Positions 1 through 9,675 of a DNA stretch of 64,000 bases are shown here, piece after piece. The DNA is taken from contig NZ_CP011479.1 in the NCBI RefSeq assembly GCF_001011155.1, positions 2,932,501 to 2,996,500 on the forward strand. Direction: 5' to 3'. Source of the stretch: Hoeflea sp. IMCC20628. GTDB taxonomy: Bacteria > Pseudomonadota > Alphaproteobacteria > Rhizobiales > Rhizobiaceae. The position numbers were made by a program, and so were the translations under genes. The notes beneath the pieces were generated by a model that worked only from the letters and a program-made list of their open reading frames with translations, ran no database searches and was not told the DNA's origin. How positions within the stretch are numbered: position 1 is the first letter of the stretch; each line of letters opens with the position of its first letter.

Positions 1-753
1 GACAAGCCAGGCCTTGGTGTGATTGCCAAACAGGCGTGCGGTGGACCGAACGCCGACCAGCGCGTCGTCTTCCTTGTCCTGATGGGCATAGATGGTGTCA
101 TAGCCGATGGTCCAGGCGACAGCGCCGATGTAAAGCAATACCGCCGGCCAGGCCAGCTCTCCGAAAAGAGCCGCCCACCCCATCAAAGCGCCCCAGGAGA
201 ATGCCAGACCGAGAAAGAATTGCGGCCAGTCGGTGAAGCGCTTGGCGAAGGGGTAGATCACCACGACACCAAGCGAGGCGATGCCGAGCAGCACGGTAAA
301 CCAGTTGAACTGAAGCAGCACCAGAAGCCCGACCAGCGCCTGGACAACGACAAACGTCATGGCGGCGAGACGGGAAATCCGTCGGGAGGGCAGCGGCCGC
401 GAACGGGTGCGCGCCACCTTGGCGTCGATCCTGTAATCAACGATGTCGTTCCAGGTGCAACCGGCGCCGCGCATGGCGATGGCGCCGATCATGAACAGGA
501 CCAGATGCCAGAACGTCAGCGCCGGAAACCAGATCGTGGTGATATTGGCCGGAGAACTGGCAACATTGGCAGCAAGGGCGGCGGACCAGAAGCACGGCCA
601 CATCAACAATTGCCAGCCGATCGGACGATCCCAGCGGGCAAGCTGGGCATGCGGCCAGAGCAGGCGCGGCAGCACACGATATACCCAATTGCCAAACGGC
701 GCATCGGCGACGCGGGCGTTGTGATCAGCTGTCTTTTTCGATGATTTTGACAT
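1..753 (-). CDS. ubiA: 4-hydroxybenzoate polyprenyltransferase, 3' end outside window
   Basis: Integral membrane prenyltransferase that attaches the polyprenyl tail to 4-hydroxybenzoate in ubiquinone synthesis. Read on the minus strand from ATG at 753-751, 251 codons are visible and stay open to the left edge, so the C-terminus is missing. Both Asp-rich motifs that bind the Mg-diphosphate are present: NDIVDYRID after the second hydrophobic segment, and YDTIYAHQDKEDD near the edge. Several hydrophobic stretches fit the multi-span UbiA fold. The start gives MSKSSKK; no strong ribosome site precedes it. It is divergent from purD. A later gene in the window makes polyprenyl diphosphate, the co-substrate of this enzyme. 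Confidence 0.93.
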   Translation of the reverse strand, partial: MSKSSKKTADHNARVADAPFGNWVYRVLPRLLWPHAQLARWDRPIGWQLLMWPCFWSAALAANVASSPANITTIWFPALTFWHLVLFMIGAIAMRGAGCTWNDIVDYRIDAKVARTRSRPLPSRRISRLAAMTFVVVQALVGLLVLLQFNWFTVLLGIASLGVVVIYPFAKRFTDWPQFFLGLAFSWGALMGWAALFGELAWPAVLLYIGAVAWTIGYDTIYAHQDKEDDALVGVRSTARLFGNHTKAWLV

Positions 754-848
754 GGCAAGACTGTTGCCCGCAGTGCGGTGCGCCGTCAAGTTGAGAGAAT
801 TTCAAATTGCATCATTGCGTATCACGGCGATGAGTCCCGGCTTGTTGT

Positions 849-877
849 CTTGACGCTGCGACCGTGATTGCCTACCC
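849..877 (+). promoter_or_regulatory. putative sigma-70 promoter of purD
   Basis: CTTGAC at 849-854 matches the rhizobial -35 consensus exactly. A 17-base spacer leads to CTACCC at 872-877, which fits CTATAT only in its first half. The site lies about 50 bases before the purD start in the ubiA-purD divergent gap. Confidence 0.45.
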
Positions 878-926
878 GTTCCCAAATGGGCGAAAGGCGC
901 GCCGGACGAAAGATGGAGACCTCTCG

Positions 927-2207
927 ATGATGAATGTGCTGTTGATCGGATCTGGCGGCCGCGAGCATGCGCTGGCCTGGAAGATCGCCCAGTCACCGCT
1001 GCTTGGTACGCTGTATGCGGCGCCAGGCAATCCGGGCATTGCCGACCACGCGATTTTGAGTGCACTTGATGCGACCGACCATGACGCCGTTGTTGCGTTC
1101 TGCAAGAACAAGGCGATTGATCTGGTGGTCGTCGGTCCCGAAGCACCGCTGGTGGCCGGATTGGCTGACGCGCTCAAGCAGGCAGGCATTTCCGTGTTCG
1201 GACCATCGGGACAAGCCGCACAGCTTGAGGGCTCGAAAGGCTTTACCAAAGACCTGTGTGCGCGTGAAAACATCCCCACCGGCGCCTATCAGCGATTCAA
1301 CAATGCGCCCAAGGCCAAAGCCTATGCACGGGCCCAGGGCGCGCCGATTGTCATCAAGGCCGACGGGCTGGCTGCCGGCAAGGGCGTCACGGTGGCGATG
1401 ACCATCGAGGAGGCGCTGGAAGCAATCGAAGATTGTTTTGAGGGGGCATTCGGCGAAGCCGGCGCTGAAGTGGTGGTGGAAGAATTCCTGCACGGTGAAG
1501 AGGCAAGCTTCTTCTGCCTGTGCGACGGCAAGACCGCCCTGCCCTTTGGCACGGCGCAGGATCACAAGCGGGTTGGCGATGGCGACACCGGACCCAATAC
1601 CGGCGGCATGGGCGCCTATTCACCCGCAGCGGTGATGACGCCGGAACTGATTGCCCAGACCATGCGCGAGATCATCGAACCGACCATGCGCGGCATGGCG
1701 GCAATCGGCACGCCGTTTAGCGGCGTACTTTATGCCGGGCTGATGATCGACGAGACCGGACCAAAGCTGATCGAGTACAATGTGCGGTTTGGCGATCCGG
1801 AATGCCAGGTGCTGATGATGCGGCTCAAGGATGACGTGCTGCTGCTGCTGAAAGCCGCGGCAGAAGGCGGGCTGGCGCATGTCTCGGCGCGCTGGAAGGA
1901 TGATGCGGCGCTGAGTGTGGTGATGGCGGCAGAAGGCTATCCCGGCACACCGAAGAAGGGCACGCCGATTGCCGGCATTGCCGCAGCAGAGGCAACCGGC
2001 GCCAAGGTTTTCCACGCCGGAACTTCGCTTGAGGGCGACCAGTTGCTGGCCAATGGCGGGCGGGTTCTCAACGTCACTGCGCATGGCGCGGACGTGACGG
2101 CGGCGCAGGCCAAGGCCTATGCCGCGGTCGATGCGATCGACTGGCCGGGCGGGTTTTGCCGCCGCGATATCGGCTGGCGGGCGGTCGAGCGCGAGGCCAA
2201 AATTTAA
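927..2207 (+). CDS. purD: phosphoribosylamine--glycine ligase
   Basis: GAR synthetase, the second step of de novo purine synthesis: joins glycine to phosphoribosylamine using ATP. The N-terminus [19 protein letters not shown] is the family signature, followed by the ATP-grasp region ([12 protein letters not shown], then [11 protein letters not shown]) and the GDPECQ loop; the protein ends in [12 protein letters not shown], also typical. At 426 aa it has normal length. The start at 927 has GGAG 8 bases upstream; the frame is open 63 bases further 5' but those residues are not family-like. Purine catabolism genes also lie in this window, about 40 kb away. Confidence 0.97.
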   Translation: MMNVLLIGSGGREHALAWKIAQSPLLGTLYAAPGNPGIADHAILSALDATDHDAVVAFCKNKAIDLVVVGPEAPLVAGLADALKQAGISVFGPSGQAAQLEGSKGFTKDLCARENIPTGAYQRFNNAPKAKAYARAQGAPIVIKADGLAAGKGVTVAMTIEEALEAIEDCFEGAFGEAGAEVVVEEFLHGEEASFFCLCDGKTALPFGTAQDHKRVGDGDTGPNTGGMGAYSPAAVMTPELIAQTMREIIEPTMRGMAAIGTPFSGVLYAGLMIDETGPKLIEYNVRFGDPECQVLMMRLKDDVLLLLKAAAEGGLAHVSARWKDDAALSVVMAAEGYPGTPKKGTPIAGIAAAEATGAKVFHAGTSLEGDQLLANGGRVLNVTAHGADVTAAQAKAYAAVDAIDWPGGFCRRDIGWRAVEREAKI

Positions 2208-2305
2208 CCCCACGTTTACCGCTTCCAAAAACCGGATCGTAACGGCCCGCTGCTAGAGTGCACTCACCAAAACCGGAAATTCCGGACCGAAGGGGAGTAT
2301 GCACA

Positions 2306-2839
2306 ATGCTGAGATTGATGATTGCAGCGACGATCTGCGCAGGCGCCGGAGCAGCCAATGCCGGCTCAATCGAGCAGTTCACAGCGACAACAAGCAGCCG
2401 CACCAGCATTGTCGAATTCGGCTGCCCGTCCTGCGCTCGTAAAGCAGCGGCAAAGGCTGTGGAAGAGGCCACGATCAAGCTGGAGCCTGGCGAACAGATC
2501 ATCGAGGTTCGCGATGTTGCTGGTGAGAAGATGATCTACCGGACCGAAAACTGGCTCGGTGGCTCACCCGTCACCATGGTCCGCAAGGCCACCGAACTTG
2601 ATCTCATCGCCCTTGGGGTGCCAGCGCCGGAAACCAAACAAACGGCTGAAGCTGACAGTGCTGTGACCGAGGCGTCCGAACCGCCGGTGACCGCAAAATC
2701 GACCAGCGAACCGTTGCTGTTTGAACCGGTGATCGCCAACACCGCGCCGGGCATCGACAAGGACACCAAGACATCAGCGCTCGGGAATCCGACGGCTGAA
2801 CCGTTTGATCCATCGAAGCTGGAGCTTCGGCTCAACTAA
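2306..2839 (+). CDS. small exported protein with a CPSC motif (possible HPE1-like domain)
   Basis: A 177-aa protein with a signal peptide (MLRLMIAATICAGAGAANAG) and a short motif FGCPSCARKA at about residues 39-48, the only close Cys pair. A Pro/Thr/Glu-rich linker fills the second half and the end is FDPSKLELRLN. It resembles, from memory, the rhizobial proteins annotated as 'plant virulence effector HPE1-like domain', which have a similar Cys pair and C-terminus; this is a family resemblance and not a demonstrated function. AGGGGAG sits 8 bases before the chosen ATG at 2306, while an upstream in-frame ATG at 2258 lacks a site. It may be cotranscribed with purD 98 bases upstream and converges on glyS. 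Confidence 0.75.
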   Translation: MLRLMIAATICAGAGAANAGSIEQFTATTSSRTSIVEFGCPSCARKAAAKAVEEATIKLEPGEQIIEVRDVAGEKMIYRTENWLGGSPVTMVRKATELDLIALGVPAPETKQTAEADSAVTEASEPPVTAKSTSEPLLFEPVIANTAPGIDKDTKTSALGNPTAEPFDPSKLELRLN

Positions 2840-2910
2840 GATCCGGACGGCGCGTCTAACCGCCCGTCCCTGCCCCGCAAGCCCTCGTTCGGGCGCACGC
2901 GATGGCACCC

Positions 2911-2965
2911 AGCCGGCGCCCACCTCCAGGGGTCGCCGGCTTCGGGCTATGTGGCGTAGCCGAAG
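2911..2965. terminator. inverted repeats between convergent genes, possible bidirectional terminator
   Basis: AGCCGGCG at 2911-2918 pairs exactly with CGCCGGCT at 2934-2941. A second stem, 2940-2949 with 2957-2965, has nine pairs and one bulge. They lie between the convergent stops at 2839 and 2968. No T-run follows on either strand, so an intrinsic terminator is only a possibility. Confidence 0.35.
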
Positions 2966-2967
2966 GC

Positions 2968-5283
2968 TTATCCGGCGATGCGGGAGAAGTCCGCAACCGC
3001 GCCAGTGGCCTGCCGGATCATGGCGAGCAATGCCAGCCGGTTTGCACGCACCGCTTCGTCGTCGACATTTACCATCACCGCTTCAAAGAATGAATCAACC
3101 GGTTCACGTAATGTGGCAAGTGCGGTCATGGCAGCGGAATAATCTTCCGTTTCAATGGCTTGCGTTGCCTGACTGACAGATTGATTCACCGCCGCAAAGA
3201 GGTTTTTCTCGGCATCAAGCTCGAACAGAGCCGGGTCAACCGCATCGGCAACCGCAGTCCCCTTCTTCTCCTCGGCGGCCAGAATGTTGGCGGCGCGCTT
3301 GGTTCCGGCCAGCAGGTTCTTGCCGTCCTCGGTGTCGAGGAATGCACCCAGTGCTTCAACGCGACGGGTGATATCCAAGAGGTCATCTGAAGCGGGCGTG
3401 ATCACCGCGTCGATCAGATCGTGACGGGCGCCCTGATCGCGGAGATAGACTTTCAGGCGGTCGTGGAAGAAAGACAGGAGGTCTTTTGGCAATTCCGCCA
3501 TTTCACCATCCAGCCGGGATTTTCTAGCATCAATCGCGTGCTGCAATTCATCTACGCGCGAGTCGCCGCCAGCCACGGCGTCGAGTACGTAAGCTGAGTT
3601 CAAATCGCCTTCAAATTCCTTCGAAAGAATTGCTTCGAGAATGTCTTCTTTGGCAAAAAGAATCTGACTTGTTAAACGAGCTTCCACTCTATTCTCCACG
3701 ACGATACGGATCACGCCGAGTGCAGCCCGGCGAAGCGCATAGGGATCTTTCGAACCCGTGGGCTTTTCGTCGATGGCCCAGAAGCCAACGAGCGTGTCGA
3801 GCTTGTCGGCCAATGCCACGGCAATTGACACCGGCTCGGTCGGCACTTCATCTGAGGGGCCTTGCGGCTTGTAGTGCTCTTCGGCGGCCAGCGCGACGCT
3901 GACGTTCTCACCCTGAAGGCCGGCATAGATGCGGCCCATGACGCCCTGCAGTTCGGGGAACTCGCCGACCACTTCGGTGGTCAGATCGGCCTTGGCGAGC
4001 ATGGCGGCGCGGGCGGCGAGTTTCGGGTCTGCGCCGACGACGGGTGCTAGTTCAGCCGCCAGTTTGACAATCCGCTGGACGCGTTCGCCCTGACTGCCAA
4101 GCTTGGCGTGGAAGGTGACGTTGAGCTGATCCAGCCGCGCCATGCGCTGGTCGAGCGGCTTAGCCATGTCGAGGCCGAGCTTTTCGGCTGATGCTGCGAG
4201 CTTGTCGCGGTCGGGCAGATCAGCCTGATCGGTGTTCCAGAAATAGAGCGCGTCGGAGAGCCGGGCGCGCACCACCTTGGCGTTGCCGTGGGCGATTTCC
4301 TTGCCGCCGTCGCTGGCCTCGATATTGGCGACCAGAATGAACTTGTTCGACAGCCCGCCGCCCGGCTTTTTGAGCACGAAGCATTTCTGGTTGGTCTTGA
4401 TGGTCAACCGGATGATGTCATCGGGGATCTGGAGGAAATCCTCCTCGAACTCACCCATCAAAACCACCGGCCATTCGACCAGTCCGGAGACTTCGTCGAG
4501 CAGGGCCTCGTCCTCAACCAGTTCCAGCCCGGAGGCGAACGCGAGGTTGCGGGCGTCGGAGGCGATGATCTCCTTGCGGCGCTCGGCGTCGAGCACCACG
4601 TGGGCGCGCTCGAGCTTTTCGGAATAATCATCAAAGCGACGGACGGTGAAAGACTCGGGCGCATGGAAGCGGTGACCGGAGGTGGTGTTGCCGGCAATCA
4701 GACCATCAACCTTGAAAGCGATGACGGTCGGCTCTTCGGTTTCCGGACCGAAGGTGCAGATGATCGACTGCAGCGGGCGTACCCATTTGAGCGCTTCGGA
4801 ACCCTTGCCTTCGATGCCGTGATAGCTTGAGCCCTTCGGCATGGAAGCAGCACCCCAGCGCATGGATTTGGGCCAGGAGAAGCCGCGAACGATGCCGGGC
4901 ATCACATCGGCGATGATCTCCTCGGCATCGCGGCCGGGCTTGGAAATATGGGCGACATAGAAATCACCCTTCTTCGGATCAGTGTGGACATGGGCTTCCG
5001 AGATATCGGCAAGGCCGGCCTTGCGCATGAAGCCGGCCAGCGCCTGCTCCGGCGCCTTGGTCGACGGGCCCTTGATCTCCTCGTTGACGTCCTTGGACCG
5101 TGCGGTCAGGCCGCGAACATCGAGAACCAGACGGCGCGGCGTCCAGTATTCGCGGGCGGCCTCATAGGTCAGTCCCGCATCGACCAGCGCATCGGTGACA
5201 TATTTGCGCAAATCGCCCGCAGCCTTGCGCTGCATGCGGGCAGGAATTTCCTCGGAACGAAGTTCAATCAACAGGTCGGGCAT
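2968..5283 (-). CDS. glyS: glycyl-tRNA synthetase beta subunit
   Basis: Beta chain of the alpha2beta2 bacterial glycyl-tRNA synthetase; binds tRNA-Gly and works with GlyQ. The 771-aa product starts [18 protein letters not shown], the standard beta-subunit N-terminus, and has the expected length (about 690-780 aa in the family). ATG at 5283 is preceded by GGTGGAG about 8 bases away. The start overlaps the stop of a 42-codon reading frame that begins with a near copy of the glyS start (see the repeat at 5364-5411). glyQ lies about 8 kb upstream on the same strand; in many relatives the two are closer. Confidence 0.97.
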   Translation of the reverse strand: MPDLLIELRSEEIPARMQRKAAGDLRKYVTDALVDAGLTYEAAREYWTPRRLVLDVRGLTARSKDVNEEIKGPSTKAPEQALAGFMRKAGLADISEAHVHTDPKKGDFYVAHISKPGRDAEEIIADVMPGIVRGFSWPKSMRWGAASMPKGSSYHGIEGKGSEALKWVRPLQSIICTFGPETEEPTVIAFKVDGLIAGNTTSGHRFHAPESFTVRRFDDYSEKLERAHVVLDAERRKEIIASDARNLAFASGLELVEDEALLDEVSGLVEWPVVLMGEFEEDFLQIPDDIIRLTIKTNQKCFVLKKPGGGLSNKFILVANIEASDGGKEIAHGNAKVVRARLSDALYFWNTDQADLPDRDKLAASAEKLGLDMAKPLDQRMARLDQLNVTFHAKLGSQGERVQRIVKLAAELAPVVGADPKLAARAAMLAKADLTTEVVGEFPELQGVMGRIYAGLQGENVSVALAAEEHYKPQGPSDEVPTEPVSIAVALADKLDTLVGFWAIDEKPTGSKDPYALRRAALGVIRIVVENRVEARLTSQILFAKEDILEAILSKEFEGDLNSAYVLDAVAGGDSRVDELQHAIDARKSRLDGEMAELPKDLLSFFHDRLKVYLRDQGARHDLIDAVITPASDDLLDITRRVEALGAFLDTEDGKNLLAGTKRAANILAAEEKKGTAVADAVDPALFELDAEKNLFAAVNQSVSQATQAIETEDYSAAMTALATLREPVDSFFEAVMVNVDDEAVRANRLALLAMIRQATGAVADFSRIAG

Positions 5284-5363
5284 CAGTTCAACTCCACCAT
5301 GATACAACGCATGCCACTATTGCCTTTGCCCGTCCTCACGGCGGCGCCGCTGCGGGCGAGCGG

Positions 5364-5411
5364 GCGGGCAGGAATTTCCTCGGAGCGAAGTTCAATCAGA
5401 AGGTCGGGCAT
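5364..5411 (-). repeat. partial duplication of the glyS 5' end with a 42-codon leader frame
   Basis: Read on the minus strand from ATG at 5411, the first 16 codons encode [16 protein letters not shown], identical in protein to the glyS start at 5283. The DNA differs at 3 of 48 bases, all silent. The frame then runs through unrelated sequence (PLARSGAAVRTGKG...) and stops with TGA at 5285-5283, where TGATG overlaps the glyS ATG. Only a weak GAG lies before its ATG. It could be a translated leader coupled to glyS or a scar of recombination between two glyS alleles. Confidence 0.8.
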
Positions 5412-5535
5412 CAGGTCTCACGCGGTCAATGGTTTACTGAGCGCGACTTAGCAAGGGCTGGGCAAAATGTCACCTTGCCTTACCGCAAAAACCGAACACG
5501 CGCCTTGATCGCAAAGCCCGGTGTTACGCCGAAAA

Positions 5536-5787
5536 TCAGGTGCCGGCCGAAAGAGCCTTGTGGGAGCCATCGCAAAACGGCTCTCCATCAGTCTGCTTGC
5601 AGGCGCAGAAAAACTTGGCGGCGCTTTCCTCGGCAGTCCATTTGACCGGCGCGAACTCGGAGCCCTTGTGGCTTCCGTCACAAAACGGCTGCTTGCTGGA
5701 GAGCCCGCAGGCACACCAGAAATAGCTCTTGCCGGCTTCGACTTCGATGCGGATGGGCGCGGTTGCGGCGACGTGACCCTTGGTCAT
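5536..5787 (-). CDS. CDGSH iron-sulfur domain protein, two motifs
   Basis: An 83-aa protein with two mitoNEET-type 2Fe-2S binding motifs in tandem: CACGLSSKQPFCDGSH and CACKQTDGEPFCDGSH, each with the three Cys and one His that hold the cluster. It is therefore a bacterial tandem CDGSH protein; the role in the cell is unknown for most of the family (redox or cluster handling). It begins MTKGHVAAT at 5787. It lies 103 bases downstream of the DUF2207 gene on the same strand and may be the last gene of the lemA-aroA-DUF2207 transcript. Confidence 0.9.
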   Translation of the reverse strand: MTKGHVAATAPIRIEVEAGKSYFWCACGLSSKQPFCDGSHKGSEFAPVKWTAEESAAKFFCACKQTDGEPFCDGSHKALSAGT

Positions 5788-5890
5788 GAAAATGCCTCAA
5801 TATTTGCGGCAGAAGCGCTGACGTTACGCTGCAAGCGCCAGGGCATCAACAGCGGCTGACCGCGCGCACCTTATCGCTCGCCGGGGCGGC

Positions 5891-7816
5891 CTACCAGCCG
5901 CCGCCACCGCCACCGCCACCGCCGCCGCCGGAAGACCCACCACCGCCGGAGCCGGATGAGCTTTTGGGTGCAGGCATAGAGGCAGCCATGGCTGCGGACA
6001 CGGCCGCAACCGAAGATGCTGCGGCAGCACCTATATTGCCCGGCGACCAGGAATTGCCGTGATACCATTGCGGCTGATAGTCGTTCTGACGATCGGGCGC
6101 GATGCGGGCCAGTTGCGCGGCCCAGGCTTCCGACCAGGGTTTTTCGACCCCAAGGCCCGCTGCATAGGGCAGAAACCGCTCGAATAGCTCTTCCGACATT
6201 TCGGGCGCATCACGCATGTTCAGCCGATTGGTTTCAGCCGTTTCGAGATAGAGCTTGAAACCCTTGATGTCGGTCAGAACCTTGGCGCCAATCGGGGTCG
6301 GTGCGCCCAGAAGCCAAGTCATCATAATCATGACGACAATGCCGATTATGAGCAGGATAGCAGCCAGACGGTAGACCGGCAAATCGCTGGGGACAGACAC
6401 AACGACGAACCCGATCAGAAAAACGCCGGCGCCGATCACGATCAGGATTCCGCCCATGATCCGGCTCCCGGTTCCTCGCTCCTTGAACAAGGAACGTCCG
6501 GCTATCCACATACCGCCGCCAAACAGCGACGTCATCACCACCGGAATGAGATAGAGCATGCCATCCTCCGGCGGGTCCTGAAGCACCAGACCGATGATGA
6601 AGGTGGCAATGGCGAGGATAGCGCCTGGAATGTACCAGCCGATATTGGACTTGTAGTATTTGCCTTGATACTCCGCAGAAATCGCAGAGCGCAGACTGGT
6701 GACGGCGCTTTGCAGCGCCGGGCCATTTTGCTTGTCGAGAATCATTTCCTCGCGGTTCTTCAGCAGGCCGGAATACAGCGCATTCTCGCCGCCGGGCAGA
6801 GCCGGCGGGTTTGGCTGGTCTGCAGCGGTTCCACGCAGCAGCGTGACGGTACCGCCTGCATCTTCTTCAATGCGCAGGAACCGTTTCACACCAAGCGACA
6901 AAAGCGCTGCGATGAACGGCAGACCGACGCCCTTCTTGCCGGTCTTGAAGCCGTTGAAATGCGCAAAGGACAAGGCAGCGGGCGACAGTTTTTCCGGCGG
7001 ATGGAACAACGGAATCACCGGAGGAGACGGCGGATCGCGACCGACCTTGTTCCAGGCGAACAGGAAATAGACCGGCACTGCGAGCCAGCCCAGCAGCAAC
7101 AGGAATATCCCGGCATTGCTGCCCAGCATCCCTTCGCCTTCGGCATCCGGCGTGACCACGCCTTTGGTGAAGCCGACCGCGATGGTCATGCCCTGTTCGG
7201 GGCCCAGCGTTTTTGTCATGTCGAAGCGGACTTCCGAGCGGCCTTCGCCGGACGCTACGTAGTCTTTTCCGGTATCTCCGAATCCTCCGGTATAGGCTTC
7301 CAGCTGTTCAGCGCGGACGCCCTCGGGCAAGCGCACCGTGGCGACAGACGATAGAATCGGGAAGGTCCAGAAATTGCCGGTCACATTCCAGTAGAGTTCG
7401 TCATAACCATCGAAGAATCGTAATTGCTTCGTGGTCACATAGCGGATCGTGTAGGTGTGTTCGCCGCGCGGGATATAGACTTCTTCGTCGCCGATATAGA
7501 TACGGAAAAAGCGGCCCTGCCATTCGGTGCTGTAAGGCACCGGCTGGCCATTGTGCAGAACCTCGATGAGATCGAAGCCATTTTCCGCCCACAGGCCCCA
7601 GTCATCCAGCGTGCGTAGCGGGATGTCGCGATAGATGCCGCGGCGGATGTCGATTCCTTCCGCATTGACGGTGATGGTCTCGGTGACTTCGATCGATGCG
7701 TCGGCCCGAACTTCGATGTCGGCCTGGAAGTTGCGGATTTCTTCCCGCGCCAAAGATCCGCCCGTCATCATGAGCGCGAACAACAATGCGGAAATGGCGG
7801 TCAAAATCGATTTCAT
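5891..7816 (-). CDS. DUF2207 membrane protein with glycine-rich tail
   Basis: A 641-aa predicted membrane protein. It has a signal peptide (MKSILTAISALLFALMM), an extracytoplasmic domain of about 230 residues typical of DUF2207 (FQADIEVRADASIEVTE, then RRGIYRDIP), one membrane span near residue 255, a cytoplasmic stretch, four further spans around 400-530, and a C-terminal domain ending in an almost pure Gly tail with a final Trp. Such tails are known in this family. The ATG at 7816 overlaps the aroA stop (ATGA), so translation is probably coupled. DUF2207 and LemA genes are often neighbours; here aroA lies between them. Function unknown, likely envelope related. Confidence 0.88.
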   Translation of the reverse strand: MKSILTAISALLFALMMTGGSLAREEIRNFQADIEVRADASIEVTETITVNAEGIDIRRGIYRDIPLRTLDDWGLWAENGFDLIEVLHNGQPVPYSTEWQGRFFRIYIGDEEVYIPRGEHTYTIRYVTTKQLRFFDGYDELYWNVTGNFWTFPILSSVATVRLPEGVRAEQLEAYTGGFGDTGKDYVASGEGRSEVRFDMTKTLGPEQGMTIAVGFTKGVVTPDAEGEGMLGSNAGIFLLLLGWLAVPVYFLFAWNKVGRDPPSPPVIPLFHPPEKLSPAALSFAHFNGFKTGKKGVGLPFIAALLSLGVKRFLRIEEDAGGTVTLLRGTAADQPNPPALPGGENALYSGLLKNREEMILDKQNGPALQSAVTSLRSAISAEYQGKYYKSNIGWYIPGAILAIATFIIGLVLQDPPEDGMLYLIPVVMTSLFGGGMWIAGRSLFKERGTGSRIMGGILIVIGAGVFLIGFVVVSVPSDLPVYRLAAILLIIGIVVMIMMTWLLGAPTPIGAKVLTDIKGFKLYLETAETNRLNMRDAPEMSEELFERFLPYAAGLGVEKPWSEAWAAQLARIAPDRQNDYQPQWYHGNSWSPGNIGAAAASSVAAVSAAMAASMPAPKSSSGSGGGGSSGGGGGGGGGGGW

Positions 7817-9081
7817 CGCGGAATATCCTGCCTGTATGTGACCCCAAGAGAGGCCAGCGCATCCCAGTAGCCGGGATAGGTCTTGCCGACGCATCTCGGA
7901 TCAAGAATGGTAATGCCGTCAATTTTCAGACCGGCAAGCGCAAAGCTCATGGCAATCCGGTGATCGGCAAAGGTGTCGATGTCGGCCGGCAATGTCTGGC
8001 CGGCCAGAGCCGGATCGCCATTGACGATGAGATCATCTCCCTCCTCGCGGGCGAGCCCTGGACGGATGGCATTGAGACCCAGCGACAGCGCGCGCACCCG
8101 GTCGCATTCCTTGACGCGCAGATTGGATATGCCGACGAAGCGCACCGGTGAGCGATTGAACGCGGCAAGAACCGCGATGGTGGGAATGGCGTCCTGCATC
8201 TGCGAACCGTCGATCACGGCGGGCATGTCGGGAAAGGCAGAAATCACCTCGAAGGCCGTGGCATCGGGCTGGGTGAAATCCGCAGCCTGGGTGCCGATAT
8301 CAATATGGCCGCCGGTGAGTGCTTCGGCACCCCACAGATAGGTGGCGGCCGAGGCGTCCGGCTCGATATGAAAATCAGCAGCGCGGTAACCGGTTGGTTC
8401 AATCCGCCAGTTTGCCGGCGTGACCTGTTCGACGGTGGCGCCGAATGCCCGCATCGCCGCGAGCGTCAGATCTATATAACCACGCGCGCCGATGTCATCG
8501 CCGGCAAGTTCGACAATGAACGGCTTGCCCGCGCAAGGTCCGGCCATCAGCAGCGCGGAGACATATTGGCTCGACAACCCGGCGTCGATGACGGCGTGAT
8601 GCGAGGTAAAGCCGCCAGTGCCGCGAATGGTTACCGGCGGACAGCCCGTGGGCGCCTCGATATCAACGCCAAGCGATGTCAGCGCGGTCACCAACGGGGT
8701 GATGGGCCGCTTGTGCATGTGCTCATCGCCATCAACAATCACCTCACCAGTGACAAGCGCTGCAATGGCGGCGGGCAGAAACCGTACCGCCGTACCTGCA
8801 TTGCCAAGAAACAGCGGAGCAGCGGGGGCGCTGAGGCCGCCATTCCCGGTCACGACAAAGACCGTGTCTTCCGGTTCTTCAACGCCGACACCCATGGCGC
8901 GCAATGCCTCGGCCATATAGCGGGTGTCATCGCTCTTGAGCGCGCCTGTGAGCCGGCTGGTGCCATTGGCGAGACCAGCCAGCAACAGGGCGCGATTGGT
9001 GATCGACTTAGATCCCGGAGGATTGACCACGCCCGAAAGAACATGCCTTGGTGGCACGATCGTCAGTTTTTCAGTTTTCAT
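7813..9081 (-). CDS. aroA: 3-phosphoshikimate 1-carboxyvinyltransferase (EPSP synthase)
   Basis: Shikimate pathway enzyme that joins PEP to shikimate 3-phosphate. The 422-aa protein shows PGSKSITNRALLLA near the N-terminus, LFLGNAGTAVRF at 90-101, GDEHMHKRPI, LRVKECDR, FADHRIAMSF and ILDPRCVGKTYP, so all EPSPS signature regions are present. Layout follows the E. coli class I type, but position 101 is Phe where E. coli has Pro. Substitutions at that position are known to change glyphosate sensitivity; no phenotype can be inferred here. It lies 36 bases after lemA and overlaps the DUF2207 start by four bases, an unusual place for aroA. Whether the genome has a second aroA cannot be seen. Confidence 0.94.
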   Translation of the reverse strand: MKTEKLTIVPPRHVLSGVVNPPGSKSITNRALLLAGLANGTSRLTGALKSDDTRYMAEALRAMGVGVEEPEDTVFVVTGNGGLSAPAAPLFLGNAGTAVRFLPAAIAALVTGEVIVDGDEHMHKRPITPLVTALTSLGVDIEAPTGCPPVTIRGTGGFTSHHAVIDAGLSSQYVSALLMAGPCAGKPFIVELAGDDIGARGYIDLTLAAMRAFGATVEQVTPANWRIEPTGYRAADFHIEPDASAATYLWGAEALTGGHIDIGTQAADFTQPDATAFEVISAFPDMPAVIDGSQMQDAIPTIAVLAAFNRSPVRFVGISNLRVKECDRVRALSLGLNAIRPGLAREEGDDLIVNGDPALAGQTLPADIDTFADHRIAMSFALAGLKIDGITILDPRCVGKTYPGYWDALASLGVTYRQDIPR

Positions 9082-9117
9082 ATCTCATTCTCGAACCGGT
9101 CTGCCGCTTGGGCAGGG

Positions 9118-9675
9118 TCAGAATTTAACCGTCGGAACCGCGCGGTCGCCCTCGTCCTCGATCTCGAAATACTCGGCCTTGACGAAGCCGAATTGCCTGG
9201 CGATCAGCGTCGAGGGAAAGGTTTCCACCGACACATTGAGGTTGCGCACAGCGCCATTGTAGTAGCGACGCGACATCGAGATCTCGTTTTCAGTTTCCTC
9301 CAACGCCTGCTGGAATTCCTTGAAATTTTCGCTGGCCTTGAGGTCGGGATAGCTTTCGGCAACCGCCATCAGCTTGCCCAGTGCGCCGCTAAGCGCGCTC
9401 TCGATGCCGGAGCGCTGCGCCGGCGAACCACTGCTGGCGGAAACCGCCTGGCTGCGCAGCCGGGTGACTTCTTCCAGAAGTCCCTTTTCGTGGGACATGT
9501 AGCCCTTGACGGCCTCGAGCAGATTTGGGATCAGATCAGCGCGACGCTTGAGCTGAACGTCGATACCGCTCCAGCCTTCGCCCGCCATCTGACGGTTCTT
9601 GACCAGCGTGTTGTAAAGCGAAATCGCGTAAAGCACGATGCCGACCAGCACCGCCAAAAAAATCCAAGTACCCAT
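9118..9675 (-). CDS. lemA: LemA family protein
   Basis: A 185-aa LemA protein: one N-terminal membrane span (MGTWIFLAVLVGIVLYAIS) followed by a long helical domain with the family signature YNTLVKNRQMAGEGWSGIDV and RRADLIPNLLEAVKGY, and the late motif YYNGAVRNLNV. ATG at 9675 has GGGAG 8 bases upstream. The function of LemA proteins is not settled; they are membrane anchored with an outward or inward helical bundle and are commonly encoded with DUF2207 or TPM-domain genes. Here it is first in the run lemA-aroA-DUF2207. Confidence 0.93.
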   Translation of the reverse strand: MGTWIFLAVLVGIVLYAISLYNTLVKNRQMAGEGWSGIDVQLKRRADLIPNLLEAVKGYMSHEKGLLEEVTRLRSQAVSASSGSPAQRSGIESALSGALGKLMAVAESYPDLKASENFKEFQQALEETENEISMSRRYYNGAVRNLNVSVETFPSTLIARQFGFVKAEYFEIEDEGDRAVPTVKF

